A model generated the notes under the pieces. The model was not told the origin of the DNA and ran no database searches. It was given only the letters and a program-made list of their open reading frames with translations. Made by a program: the position numbers and the translations under genes. A stretch of DNA of 64,000 nucleotides. Origin: an uncultured Eubacteriales bacterium (GTDB lineage Bacteria; Bacillota; Clostridia; Christensenellales; Aristaeellaceae). The DNA is taken from assembly GCA_902795275.1 (NCBI GenBank), contig CADBKQ010000020.1, positions 362 through 64,361 on the forward strand, given 5' to 3'. This document shows, in pieces, positions 27,506-35,457 of this stretch (the stretch's first letter is position 1; every line of letters starts with the position of its first letter).

Positions 27506-27534
27506 ATTATAGCGGCACGGCTGCCCCTTGTCAA
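27506..27534 (-). promoter_or_regulatory. strong promoter of the FbpABC-like operon
   Basis: Minus strand: TTGACA (27534-27529), 17-base spacer, TATAAT (27511-27506). It is an exact consensus. Confidence 0.92.
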
Positions 27535-27586
27535 GCAAAAGTTTCCCTTTTTTACGCAAAAATTAGCCAGATTGCACAAAAACAGC

Positions 27587-27615
27587 TTGACAAACCGCGC
27601 ATCAAGCGGTATCCT
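27587..27615 (+). promoter_or_regulatory. promoter of the second ABC importer
   Basis: TTGACA (27587-27592), 17-base spacer, TATCCT (27610-27615). It is divergent from the previous promoter, with about 50 bases between the two -35 boxes. Confidence 0.75.
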
Positions 27616-27700
27616 ATACAAGGATAAATACGTGTTCATATTCCGTTTCCAATCGCCGGAGGCACCGGCGAAATATATATCTATATGGAGGGAATCTGTC

Positions 27701-28969
27701 ATGAAGAAGATCCTGGCTCTGTTGCTCGCGCTGACCATGGTTCTGGGCTGCGCCGCTTTCGCCGCAGCGGAAGACGACATCACCCTGGACGTGATCATCT
27801 GCCAGTACGGCCCCAACACGCAGGATTGGTTCCTGGGCAAGGGCATGAACGGCACCAACTTTGTGGACAAGTTTGAAGCGGAAAACCCCGGCGTGAAGCT
27901 GAACCTGGAAGTGGTTTCCTGGAACGACGTGTACAGCGTGGTGTCCACCCGCATTTCCAACAACAACGCGCCTGACATCCTGAACATCGACGTGTTCGCC
28001 AACTACGCGGCGGAGGGCCTGCTGCTGCCCGTGAAGGACTACTGCCCCGAAGAGCTGTTCAACGACTTCTTCCCGTCCTTCATCGCCCAGTCCGTGATCG
28101 ACGACACCGTGTGGGCCGTGCCGGATCTGGCTTCCGCCCGCGCGCTGTATTACAACGTTGACCTGCTGAAAGAAGCGGGCGTGGAAAAGGTTCCCGCCAC
28201 CTGGGCCGAGCTGGAAGACGCCTGCCAGGCCATCATTGATTTCTACGGCGGCGAAGTGTATCCCTGGGGCATTGACATGACCACCGACGAAGGCCAGGCT
28301 GCGTTCTCCTACTACGTCTGGAACAACGACGGCGGCTTCGTGGACGCCGACGGCAAGATCGCCGTGAACAGCGACAAGAACGTGGAAGCCATCAACTTCG
28401 CCATCGGCCTGGTGAACAAGGGCTACACCAACCCCAACCCCGCCACCCAGACCCGCTATGACCTGCAGGATATGTTCGGCGCGGGCAAGCTGGCCATGGT
28501 GATCGCGCCCAACCAGCTGCCTGACTACCTGGCCCAGAAGGGCTACGAAGGCATCAACTTTGCCACCGCCGCCCTGCCCGTCAACGAAGGCGCGAACCCC
28601 GGCGCTACCGGCGTTATGGACCGCGTGATGGCCTTCAAGGACGACAGCCTCACCCCCGAACAGGATGCTGCCCGCAAGGAAGCCATCGGCAAGTTCCTCA
28701 CCTTCTTCTACGCTCCCGAAAACTACGTGGGCTGGGTGTCCATGGAAGGCTTCCTGCCCGCGGTCAACAGCTCCGTGGCGGCGCTGGTGGAAGCCAATCC
28801 TTCCTTTGAAGCGTGGCTCAAGGTGCTGGACAGCTGCCAGTTCTATCCCACCGCCCTGGACAACTGGGACGCCATCAAGATGGGCGTGATCAACGTGGAA
28901 CAGAACGCCCTGACCGGCGGCGACGTGAAGACCCTACTGGATGAGCTCCAGGCTTCTCTCACCAAGTAA
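27701..28969 (+). CDS. sugar ABC transporter substrate-binding protein
   Basis: The 422-residue protein has a signal peptide (MKKILALLLALTMVLGCAAF...) with a cysteine that might be lipidated. The fold is family 1 solute-binding protein for oligosaccharides: an N-terminal lobe with FVDKFEAENPGVKLNLE, the hinge region ARALYYNVDLLKEAG and LVNKGYTNPNP. GGAGGG precedes the ATG at 27701. A terminator-like hairpin sits between it and the permeases, as is common when the receptor must be abundant. The substrate is unknown; nearby glycosidases suggest a plant-derived sugar. Confidence 0.9.
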   Translation: MKKILALLLALTMVLGCAAFAAAEDDITLDVIICQYGPNTQDWFLGKGMNGTNFVDKFEAENPGVKLNLEVVSWNDVYSVVSTRISNNNAPDILNIDVFANYAAEGLLLPVKDYCPEELFNDFFPSFIAQSVIDDTVWAVPDLASARALYYNVDLLKEAGVEKVPATWAELEDACQAIIDFYGGEVYPWGIDMTTDEGQAAFSYYVWNNDGGFVDADGKIAVNSDKNVEAINFAIGLVNKGYTNPNPATQTRYDLQDMFGAGKLAMVIAPNQLPDYLAQKGYEGINFATAALPVNEGANPGATGVMDRVMAFKDDSLTPEQDAARKEAIGKFLTFFYAPENYVGWVSMEGFLPAVNSSVAALVEANPSFEAWLKVLDSCQFYPTALDNWDAIKMGVINVEQNALTGGDVKTLLDELQASLTK

Positions 28970-28981
28970 CAACCGCAAACC

Positions 28982-29010
28982 AAGGGCCGGTGAGAACCGG
29001 CCCTTCTTTC
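28982..29010 (+). terminator. hairpin after the sugar-binding protein gene
   Basis: A 9-bp stem, AAGGGCCGG with CCGGCCCTT, and a 6-base loop, followed by CTTTC. Probably partial termination, since the permeases follow without an obvious promoter. Confidence 0.7.
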
Positions 29011-29039
29011 ATCTGTATCCAAAACGTGTTCGCTTACAT

Positions 29040-29162
29040 GTCATCTTGAGCGAAGCGAAGGATCTCCCTTAGGGCGGGTAGCATATCCTTGTTGGGTAAG
29101 TATGTTGTTTGATTCAACTTGTTACTTTGAGATCCTTCGCGTTCGGATGCGCTCAGGATGAC
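29040..29162. repeat. GTCAT/ATGAC-bounded palindrome, family E, copy 1
   Basis: A left part reading GTCATCTTGAGCGAAGCGAAGGATCT is mirrored by GAGATCCTTCGC...GCTCAGGATGAC. About 70 unique bases lie between the arms. It is in the gap between the binding protein and permease genes. Confidence 0.9.
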
Positions 29163-29221
29163 AACGTTTGTCGCACGAAAATATGTTTGTCCGTTGGTTC
29201 CGATAATAGTAACATATCATC

Positions 29222-29256
29222 CGTACTCTGTACTCTTCCCTCTGTCCCCTGTTCTC
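29222..29256. repeat. isolated heptad repeat arm, family D
   Basis: CTCTGTACTCTTCCCTCTGT... resembles the right arm of the family D hairpin at 57909-57936 (TACTCTG/CTCTGTA units). No left arm is found nearby. It lies about 25 bases before the permease start. Confidence 0.55.
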
Positions 29257-29280
29257 TATCCATCCAAAGGAGGTCCCGCC

Positions 29281-30168
29281 ATGAATACGATCCTGGTGCG
29301 CAAAAAGTGGGTGCCGTATCTGTGGCTGCTGCCCAGCATCATTTTAATGACGGTCTTTGTGGTGTTCCCCATCCTGATCGTATTCCGGCTGTCCTTCAGC
29401 GAAATCAGCCGCGCGGGCGTGGTGGGCGGCTTCGCGGGGTTCAGCAACTTCGTGGCCGCCTTCAACGACAAGGCCTTCGGCATCGTGATGCAGAACACCG
29501 CCGTGTGGGTGGTCAGCGTGGTGGGCATTTCCACGGTGCTGGGCTTCATCATCGCCATGGCGCTGAACACGGAGTTCTTCGGCCGCAAGATTGCCCGCTC
29601 CATCGTGATTTTCCCCTGGGCCACGTCGCTGGTGATCCAGGCCAGCGTGTGGAACTACATCATCAAGTATGAGTACGGCAACCTGAACAACGTGCTGCTG
29701 AATATGGGGCTCATCAAGAACGCCGTCAACTGGCGGCTCACCTACCAGATCGAGTTCGCCTGGGAGTGCGGCGTGGGCATTTTCGTGACGATCCCCTTCG
29801 TCACGTTCTGCGTGCTCTCCGGCTTGCAGAGCATCGACGCGGCGTATTACGAGGCGGCGACGGTGGACGGCGCGGGGTTCTGGAAGAAGCTGCGCCACGT
29901 GACGCTGCCGCTGGTGCGGCCTTCGCTGACGGTGAGCACGGTGCTGAACATCATCTACGTGTTCAATTCCTTCCCCATCGTGTACACGATCACCAAGGGC
30001 GCGCCCGCCAACAAGACCGACACCATGGTGACGCTGCTGTACATGCGGGCCTTCTATGACCAGCAGAAAGGCACAGCCACGGCGCTGTCCGTGATCGGGT
30101 TTGTGATCCTGTGCATCGTGGCCGGGGTGTACATGATGGTGTCCATGCGGAAGGAGGAGGACTTATGA
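29281..30168 (+). CDS. sugar ABC transporter permease, MalF/UgpA type
   Basis: The 295-residue protein has six membrane helices and the EAA loop YYEAATVDGAGFWKKLRHVTLPL near residue 200. It forms the channel with the following permease. The start at 29281 has AAAGGAGG eight bases upstream; an in-frame longer frame to 29158 runs into repeats. The stop overlaps the ATG of the next gene (TTATGA), so the two are translationally coupled. No ATPase gene is beside it, so a shared MsmK-type ATPase elsewhere is likely (one lies at 52275-53375). Confidence 0.9.
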   Translation: MNTILVRKKWVPYLWLLPSIILMTVFVVFPILIVFRLSFSEISRAGVVGGFAGFSNFVAAFNDKAFGIVMQNTAVWVVSVVGISTVLGFIIAMALNTEFFGRKIARSIVIFPWATSLVIQASVWNYIIKYEYGNLNNVLLNMGLIKNAVNWRLTYQIEFAWECGVGIFVTIPFVTFCVLSGLQSIDAAYYEAATVDGAGFWKKLRHVTLPLVRPSLTVSTVLNIIYVFNSFPIVYTITKGAPANKTDTMVTLLYMRAFYDQQKGTATALSVIGFVILCIVAGVYMMVSMRKEEDL

Positions 30169-31718
30169 AAAAGTTAGCTCCCGACGCGCGCCCCCGTTCC
30201 CGCAGGATCGGCGCGATGCTGATCATCGAAGGGCTGGTTCTGATTGTGATTCTCCTCTCCGTGCCGCTGTTTGAGGCGACCACCACGGTCTACACGAAGA
30301 AGTCCGCCAACACCTTTGTGGGCGACGAAAAGTACCAGACCGTCAAAACGGAAGTGGAAGCCGCTGTGGCGGAGTACGAAGCCTTCGGCGAGGTGGCGCT
30401 GGATGAATCCGTCACCTTGCGCGACAAGTCCGACGGCACCCAGAGCAGCATGGTCACGTTCACCGCCTCCACCCAGGGGCGCTTTACCGGCTGGCAGCTG
30501 ATCGGCAGCGGCGTGCCCGCCGGACGGCTGCTGCTCCTCCTGCTGGCGCTTTCCTGCCTGGCAGTGGCCCTGGCGTTCCTGCAGTCGCCCGTATCCCAGG
30601 GCATGGCCGTGGGGCTGGCGATTGTGGCGCTGCTCATTCCGCCTGTGTTCTCCATGAGCATCACCCGCTTCTTTACCCGCGAGATCGGCACGGTGCTCTC
30701 CGGCGCGCGGCAGGCGGACATTGCCGGGCAGCTGGCTATGGCGGACAGGCTGCTGTATAACGGCAAAGCCGGGGACGCAGTGAAGGGCCTTTTGTCCGGC
30801 ATGGATTTCCGCTGCACCCTCAGCATGTGGCTGCTGCTGCCCGGGGCGTTCCTGCTGCTGTGCGGCGCGCTGCGGATGCAGAACGCGCAATTGTCCCACG
30901 CCCTGGGCCGGGGCTGCCTGTACGCGTTCGTCATCGCCCTGTCTGTCCTGATTCTGTATCCCTATTACGTGATGTTCATCACCGCCCTGCGCTCGCCCGC
31001 GGAAACCACGGACATGTACTTCCTGCATATCCTGCCGGTGGAATGGAAGTGGGGCAACTTCCAGGACATCGTGCGGCGCAACGTGCTGACCTATCTGGGC
31101 AACAGCCTGCTGCTCTCCTTCGGGGCCACGCTCATCAGCCTGCTGTGCGGCATCCCGGCGGCCTACGCCATGGCGCGGATGCGGTTCAAGGGCAAGAAAG
31201 CGTTCCTGGGCTTCGTGATCATGAGCCAGATGTTTTCCCCGGTGGTGCTGCTGGTGGGTATTTCCCAATTGATGATCACCTTAAAGCTCAACGACTCCGT
31301 GATGGGCCTGATGCTGATCAACGCGGCGTTCAACCAGGCCTTCGCCATCTGGCTGCTGCGGGGCACCTTCGTGTCCATCTCGTCGGAAATGGAGCAGGCC
31401 GCCTGCATCGACGGCTGCTCGGTGGTGGGCGCGCTGATCCGGGTGCTGCTGCCTATGGCTGCGCCGGGCATCGTGACCACGCTGATTTTCGTGTTCATCA
31501 ACGCCTGGAACGAATACACCATTTCCACCGTGCTGATCTCCACCGCCTCCAAAAAGCCCATCACCGTGGGCATCACCCAGTTCTCCTCCTTCAACATGAT
31601 CGAGTGGCATTACCTGTTCGCCTCCGCGCTGCTGGCGACGATCCCCGTGGTCATCCTGTTCATGCTGATTGAAAAGCACCTGGTCTCCGGCCTCACCTCC
31701 GGCGGCGTGAAAGGGTGA
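30165..31718 (+). CDS. sugar ABC transporter permease, MalG type, with a large N-terminal extension
   Basis: The 517-residue protein is nearly twice the usual ~280. The C-terminal part (~255-517) is a standard MalG permease, with six helices and the EAA loop MEQAACIDGCSVVGALIRVL. Ahead of it are an early membrane helix (~17-38), an extracytoplasmic stretch of ~95 residues (TTTVYTKKSANTFVG onward) and three more hydrophobic segments (~137-240). Such a domain is not part of the canonical maltose permease. It may be a regulatory or receptor-docking module, which is an inference. The ATG overlaps the preceding stop. Confidence 0.88.
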   Translation: MKKLAPDARPRSRRIGAMLIIEGLVLIVILLSVPLFEATTTVYTKKSANTFVGDEKYQTVKTEVEAAVAEYEAFGEVALDESVTLRDKSDGTQSSMVTFTASTQGRFTGWQLIGSGVPAGRLLLLLLALSCLAVALAFLQSPVSQGMAVGLAIVALLIPPVFSMSITRFFTREIGTVLSGARQADIAGQLAMADRLLYNGKAGDAVKGLLSGMDFRCTLSMWLLLPGAFLLLCGALRMQNAQLSHALGRGCLYAFVIALSVLILYPYYVMFITALRSPAETTDMYFLHILPVEWKWGNFQDIVRRNVLTYLGNSLLLSFGATLISLLCGIPAAYAMARMRFKGKKAFLGFVIMSQMFSPVVLLVGISQLMITLKLNDSVMGLMLINAAFNQAFAIWLLRGTFVSISSEMEQAACIDGCSVVGALIRVLLPMAAPGIVTTLIFVFINAWNEYTISTVLISTASKKPITVGITQFSSFNMIEWHYLFASALLATIPVVILFMLIEKHLVSGLTSGGVKG

Positions 31719-31736
31719 TGGAGTTTATTGTTTCTT

Positions 31737-31770
31737 CCCCCTGCTCTCCTTGTGAAAGCAGGGGATTTTT
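31737..31770 (+). terminator. rho-independent terminator of the MalFG-like operon
   Basis: Stem CCCCTGCT with AGCAGGGG, then ATTTTT. It begins 19 bases after the permease stop. Confidence 0.85.
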
Positions 31771-31786
31771 CTGCCAAAAGAAAAAG

Positions 31787-31816
31787 ATGACAAACCGCGG
31801 GCGGATATGGTATACT
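31787..31816 (+). promoter_or_regulatory. promoter of the UPF0104-DUF1538 genes
   Basis: ATGACA (31787-31792), 18-base spacer, TATACT (31811-31816). It implies that the start of the next gene lies downstream of ~31823, which supports the ATG at 31871. Confidence 0.7.
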
Positions 31817-31870
31817 ATCAGTCGGCGGCCTGGCCGCACAAAGTGTAAAAGAAAGGCACCTTCTAAAAAG

Positions 31871-32968
31871 ATGTCCAAACGGCTTTCCAAACAGACCCGG
31901 AGTTATTTGATCAACGCGGCGATTATCCTGATTACCCTGGGCGCGGTGCTGTTCATCAGCGCCCAGGGCGGCGACATTAACGACGCATGGGCCACGCTTC
32001 GTTCCGCCGACCCGTTCTGGATCGGCATGGCCGTCCTGTCCTGGTGCGTGTTCATGACGTTCGAGGGCATGGGCCTGCATGTTTTTTTCCGGCAGCAGAA
32101 GGTGAAAATCAGGGTGGGGCTGTCCATCCTGACCGGCATGATCGGCAGCTTTTATTCCGCCGTCACGCCCGCGGCCACCGGCGGCCAGCCCATGCAGGTG
32201 CTTTTCCTGCGCAAGCGGGGCTATTCCTCGGGACTGACCAGCTCCGGCCTGACGGTGAAGTTTTTCACGTTCCAGATGGCGCTGCTGACCCTGGGCGCGC
32301 TGCTGTGGATCTTCAATCCCGGCCCGCTCAGCGAGTGCCCGCGGGAGGCGATGTGGGTCACAGCGGTGGGCTTCTTTATCAACGGCCTGTCCGTGGCGGC
32401 GGTGATTTTGCTGGCGATCAACAAGAACATCGTCCGGGGTGTGCTGCGCTTTTTTATCAATGTGGGCCACGCCCTGCGCCTCATCAGGGACAAACAGAAG
32501 ATGGAGGACCGGGCGGAAAAGGCGATTTACGATTTCCACAGCTCCGTGGATATGCTCACCCACCATCCCATCCGCCTGTTCCATCTGTTCCTGATTGCCT
32601 GTTTGCAGGTGCTGGGCCTGATGAGCATCGCTTACTGCGTGTACCGGGCGCTGGGCATGAACGAGTTTTCCTACTTTGACATCATGACGCTGCAATTCCT
32701 TCTGTTTATTGCCGCGTCGTTCACGCCCCTGCCCGGCGCTTCCGGGGCGCAGGAGGGCGGCTTCTATGTCTTCTTCCAGAACGTGTTCCCGGCGGACAAG
32801 CTGGTGGGCGCGCTGCTGCTGTGGCGGTTCTTCACGTACTATTTCACCATGATCGTGTGCTTCGGCGCGGTGCTGTACGACAGCGCGTGGAGCATGCGCC
32901 ATGCCGGAAACGCCGGCGGGGAGGGAGGGGAAACGGATGCGCAGGAAACGCCGGGCGACGCCGGTTGA
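31871..32968 (+). CDS. UPF0104 / lysylphosphatidylglycerol synthase-type membrane protein
   Basis: A 366-residue integral membrane protein with about eight helices. It belongs to the YbhN/UPF0104 family, related to the flippase part of MprF but lacking the synthase domain. The conserved core TPAATGGQPMQVLFLRK and the second loop LPGASGAQEGG match family signatures. These proteins are thought to move lipids; the substrate is unknown here. The start at 31871 is inferred from the promoter; no strong ribosome-binding site is present. Its end overlaps the next gene by 32 bases. Confidence 0.85.
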   Translation: MSKRLSKQTRSYLINAAIILITLGAVLFISAQGGDINDAWATLRSADPFWIGMAVLSWCVFMTFEGMGLHVFFRQQKVKIRVGLSILTGMIGSFYSAVTPAATGGQPMQVLFLRKRGYSSGLTSSGLTVKFFTFQMALLTLGALLWIFNPGPLSECPREAMWVTAVGFFINGLSVAAVILLAINKNIVRGVLRFFINVGHALRLIRDKQKMEDRAEKAIYDFHSSVDMLTHHPIRLFHLFLIACLQVLGLMSIAYCVYRALGMNEFSYFDIMTLQFLLFIAASFTPLPGASGAQEGGFYVFFQNVFPADKLVGALLLWRFFTYYFTMIVCFGAVLYDSAWSMRHAGNAGGEGGETDAQETPGDAG

Positions 32969-34499
32969 CCGGCTGATACCGGAGAAAAAAACCACCAGCA
33001 AAAAGCTCAAAGAAAAAACGCTGGAGGCCGTTTCCTCCGTGCTGCCGATTTCCCTGCTGGTGCTGGCCCTGAGCCTGATTTTCGTGCCGATTGACCTGAG
33101 CACCATGAGCCTGTTCCTCTTTGGCGCGGCGCTGCTGATCGTGGGCATGGGGCTGTTCACCCTGGGCGCGGACACCGCCATGCTGCCTATGGGCACCCAT
33201 ATGGGGGCCATGCTGACAAGGAAAAAGAGCGTAAAGTTCCTGGTGGGCGTGGCGTTCGCGGTGGGCCTGCTCATCACCATGGCGGAGCCCGACCTGACGG
33301 TGCTGGCCAACCAGGTGCAGGGCGTGCCGAACCTGGCCCTGATCCTGACCGTCGCCGTGGGCGTGGGCCTGTTTTTGGTGGTGGCGCTGCTGCGCATCCT
33401 GTTCCGCTGGCCCCTCAAATGGATGCTGCTGGGGCTGTACGGGCTGGTGTTTCTCCTCGGCGCGCTCATCAAGCCGGAATTCGTCCCCATGGCCTTTGAC
33501 TCCGGCGGCGTGACCACGGGGCCCATGACCGTGCCTTTCATTCTGGCGCTGGGCGTGGGCGTGGCGAACGTGACAGCCAGCAAAAACGCCCAGGACGATT
33601 CCTTCGGTCTGGTGGCGCTGTGCTCGGTGGGGCCGGTGCTGAGCATCATGCTCATCAGCCTGTTTTTCCCGCACCTGACCAACGTGCCCCAGGAAAGCGC
33701 CGCCGCCGCGGTGCAGACCACCCGCGAAGTGACGCTCACCTATGGCCGGGGCCTGCCGACATATCTTTGGGAAGTGCTGCTGGCGCTCAGTCCCATCGTG
33801 ATCCTGTTCTTCACCTTCCAGGCGTTCACCCTGCGCCTGCCGGGCTTTGAACTGAACCGGATTTTTATCGGCACCCTGTACACCTACGTGGGCCTGGTGC
33901 TGTTCCTGACGGGCGTGAACATCGGCTTCCTGCCCATGGGCGACACCCTGGGCCGCATCCTCGGGGCGTCCTCCTGGCGCTGGGTGATGGTGCCGCTGGG
34001 GATGCTGCTGGGCTATCTGGTGGTGGCCGCGGAACCGGCGGTGCACGTGCTGAACGAGCAGGTGGAGCAGGTGACATCTGGCGCGGTAGCGAAAACGGTC
34101 ATGATGAAAACCATGTCGGTGGGCGTGTCGGTTTCCGTGGGCCTGGCCATGCTGCGGATGCTGACGGGCTTTTCCATCTGGTGGCTGCTGATTCCGGGCT
34201 ATGCCCTGGCCCTGGGACTCGCCTTCTTCGTCGATCCCATCTTCACTGCCATCGCCTTTGACTCCGGCGGCGTGGCCTCCGGGCCGATGACAGCGGCCTT
34301 CATCCTGCCCCTGTTCATGGGGGCCTGCGGGGCCATCGGCGGGAACATCCTGGAGAACGCCTTCGGCGTGGTCGCCATGGTCGCCATGACCCCGCTGGTC
34401 GCCATCCAGGGCCTGGGCCTGGTGTACCGCAGCAAGATGCGTCAGGCCAGGCGTGAGGAAGCCCAAGCCGCTGTGGATGATGAAATCTATGATGTGTAA
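32937..34499 (+). CDS. DUF1538 membrane protein, tandem domains
   Basis: A 520-residue membrane protein with about 12-14 helices arranged as two DUF1538 copies. The signature occurs twice, AFDSGGVTTGPMTVPFI (~190) and AFDSGGVASGPMTAAFI (~440). DUF1538 proteins are uncharacterised and are often encoded beside PII-family regulators, as here. That arrangement suggests a transporter whose activity is gated by a PII protein, by analogy with AmtB and GlnK. The start at 32937 has GGAGGGAGG upstream. The stop is two bases before a family C repeat arm. Confidence 0.88.
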   Translation: MRRKRRATPVDRLIPEKKTTSKKLKEKTLEAVSSVLPISLLVLALSLIFVPIDLSTMSLFLFGAALLIVGMGLFTLGADTAMLPMGTHMGAMLTRKKSVKFLVGVAFAVGLLITMAEPDLTVLANQVQGVPNLALILTVAVGVGLFLVVALLRILFRWPLKWMLLGLYGLVFLLGALIKPEFVPMAFDSGGVTTGPMTVPFILALGVGVANVTASKNAQDDSFGLVALCSVGPVLSIMLISLFFPHLTNVPQESAAAAVQTTREVTLTYGRGLPTYLWEVLLALSPIVILFFTFQAFTLRLPGFELNRIFIGTLYTYVGLVLFLTGVNIGFLPMGDTLGRILGASSWRWVMVPLGMLLGYLVVAAEPAVHVLNEQVEQVTSGAVAKTVMMKTMSVGVSVSVGLAMLRMLTGFSIWWLLIPGYALALGLAFFVDPIFTAIAFDSGGVASGPMTAAFILPLFMGACGAIGGNILENAFGVVAMVAMTPLVAIQGLGLVYRSKMRQARREEAQAAVDDEIYDV

Positions 34500-34501
34500 A
34501 A

Positions 34502-34622
34502 AGTTCTAAGTTCTGAGTTCAAAGTTCTAAGCTGGTCTCGTGTCACATGACAATTTACAGGACTTGAAACAAAATAGCTTAGAACTTAGAACTTTGAACT
34601 TAGAACTATAAACTTAGAACTT
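34502..34622. repeat. heptad-unit hairpin, family C, copy 1
   Basis: The left arm (34502-34532) has units TTCTAAG, TTCTGAG and TTCAAAG. The right arm (34576-34622) is its reverse complement, extended by two units. The spacer is 43 bases. It begins two bases after the DUF1538 stop and lies between two genes of one operon. Confidence 0.92.
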
Positions 34623-34656
34623 ATCCTCAACTAAACTTGCCTGATGAGGTAACAAC

Positions 34657-35379
34657 ATGCTTAACGCATCACTCAACCTGCTCCTGACCATCGTGGACAG
34701 GGGCAAAGGCGACGGGGTGGCCCAGCTCTTGCAGCGGGAAGGGGTGCTGGCCCACTTCATCGCCCTGGGCAACGGGACCGCCGACCAGGGGCTTCTGTCG
34801 CTGCTGGGCCTCAAGGACACCGCCAAGGACGTGGTGTTCAGCTTCATGCGGCGGGACACCGCCGTGAAAGCCCTGCGCAAGCTCAGCTATGCCCTGGACA
34901 TCGACCTGCCGGGGCGGGGCATCGCCTTTCTTCTGCCCCTGAGCAGCGTGGGCGGCAGCCAGACCAAGGACTATCTTTCCGGCGAAGACGCGCCGGACGC
35001 CCGACAGGAGGAGAGCAAGCCTATGTACGCTATGCCCAACGACGTGCCCAGCCACGATCTGATTATCACGATCATTAACCGCGGCTTTACCGACCTGGTG
35101 ATGGAAGCCGCCCTCCCTGCCGGGGCGCGGGGCGGCACGGTGCTGCACGCCCGGGGCGCGGGCTCCCGGGACGCGGCGCAGTTCCTGGGCATCACCATCC
35201 AGCCCGAAAAGGAAATGGTGATGATTTTAACGACCCACGACAAGAAGGTGCCGATCATGCAGGCCATCACCCGCGGCGCGGGCCTCAACAGCGAAGGCAA
35301 GGGCATCGTGTTCAGCCTGCCCGTGACCGACGTGATGGGCGTCGCCCGCATGATGGACGAACAGGAAAACCAGCCCTGA
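34657..35379 (+). CDS. tandem PII-like regulator, two domains in one chain
   Basis: The 240-residue protein contains two PII-like domains, ~1-105 and ~125-240. Each ends with the same element G-[RK]-G-I-x-F-x-L-P-x-x-x-V (GRGIAFLLPLSSVGG and GKGIVFSLPVTDVMG). Each begins with a beta-strand (LLTIVDRGKG and LIITIINRGF). A linker of ~20 Asp/Glu/Gln-rich residues joins them. PII proteins are normally trimers of single domains that bind ATP, ADP and effectors and control transporters or enzymes. Joining two divergent copies should change the trimer, which is unusual. GAGGT precedes the ATG by 6 bases. The partner is inferred to be the DUF1538 protein upstream. Confidence 0.85.
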   Translation: MLNASLNLLLTIVDRGKGDGVAQLLQREGVLAHFIALGNGTADQGLLSLLGLKDTAKDVVFSFMRRDTAVKALRKLSYALDIDLPGRGIAFLLPLSSVGGSQTKDYLSGEDAPDARQEESKPMYAMPNDVPSHDLIITIINRGFTDLVMEAALPAGARGGTVLHARGAGSRDAAQFLGITIQPEKEMVMILTTHDKKVPIMQAITRGAGLNSEGKGIVFSLPVTDVMGVARMMDEQENQP

Positions 35380-35382
35380 AAG

Positions 35383-35421
35383 AAACACGCGCCCTGTCGC
35401 AGGAACGGCGGCGCGTGTTTT
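35383..35421 (+). terminator. terminator of the UPF0104-DUF1538-PII unit
   Basis: An 11-bp stem, AAACACGCGCC with GGCGCGTGTTT, and a 16-base loop. A short T-run follows. Confidence 0.75.
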
Positions 35422-35457
35422 GGTGATTTATCGAAAAGAAACAAGTGAGGGAGCGGC

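Noticed and set aside
31610..34466. Long minus-strand frames over the UPF0104 and DUF1538 genes
   Set aside because: They are complementary to well-supported membrane protein genes and have no family match or ribosome-binding site.
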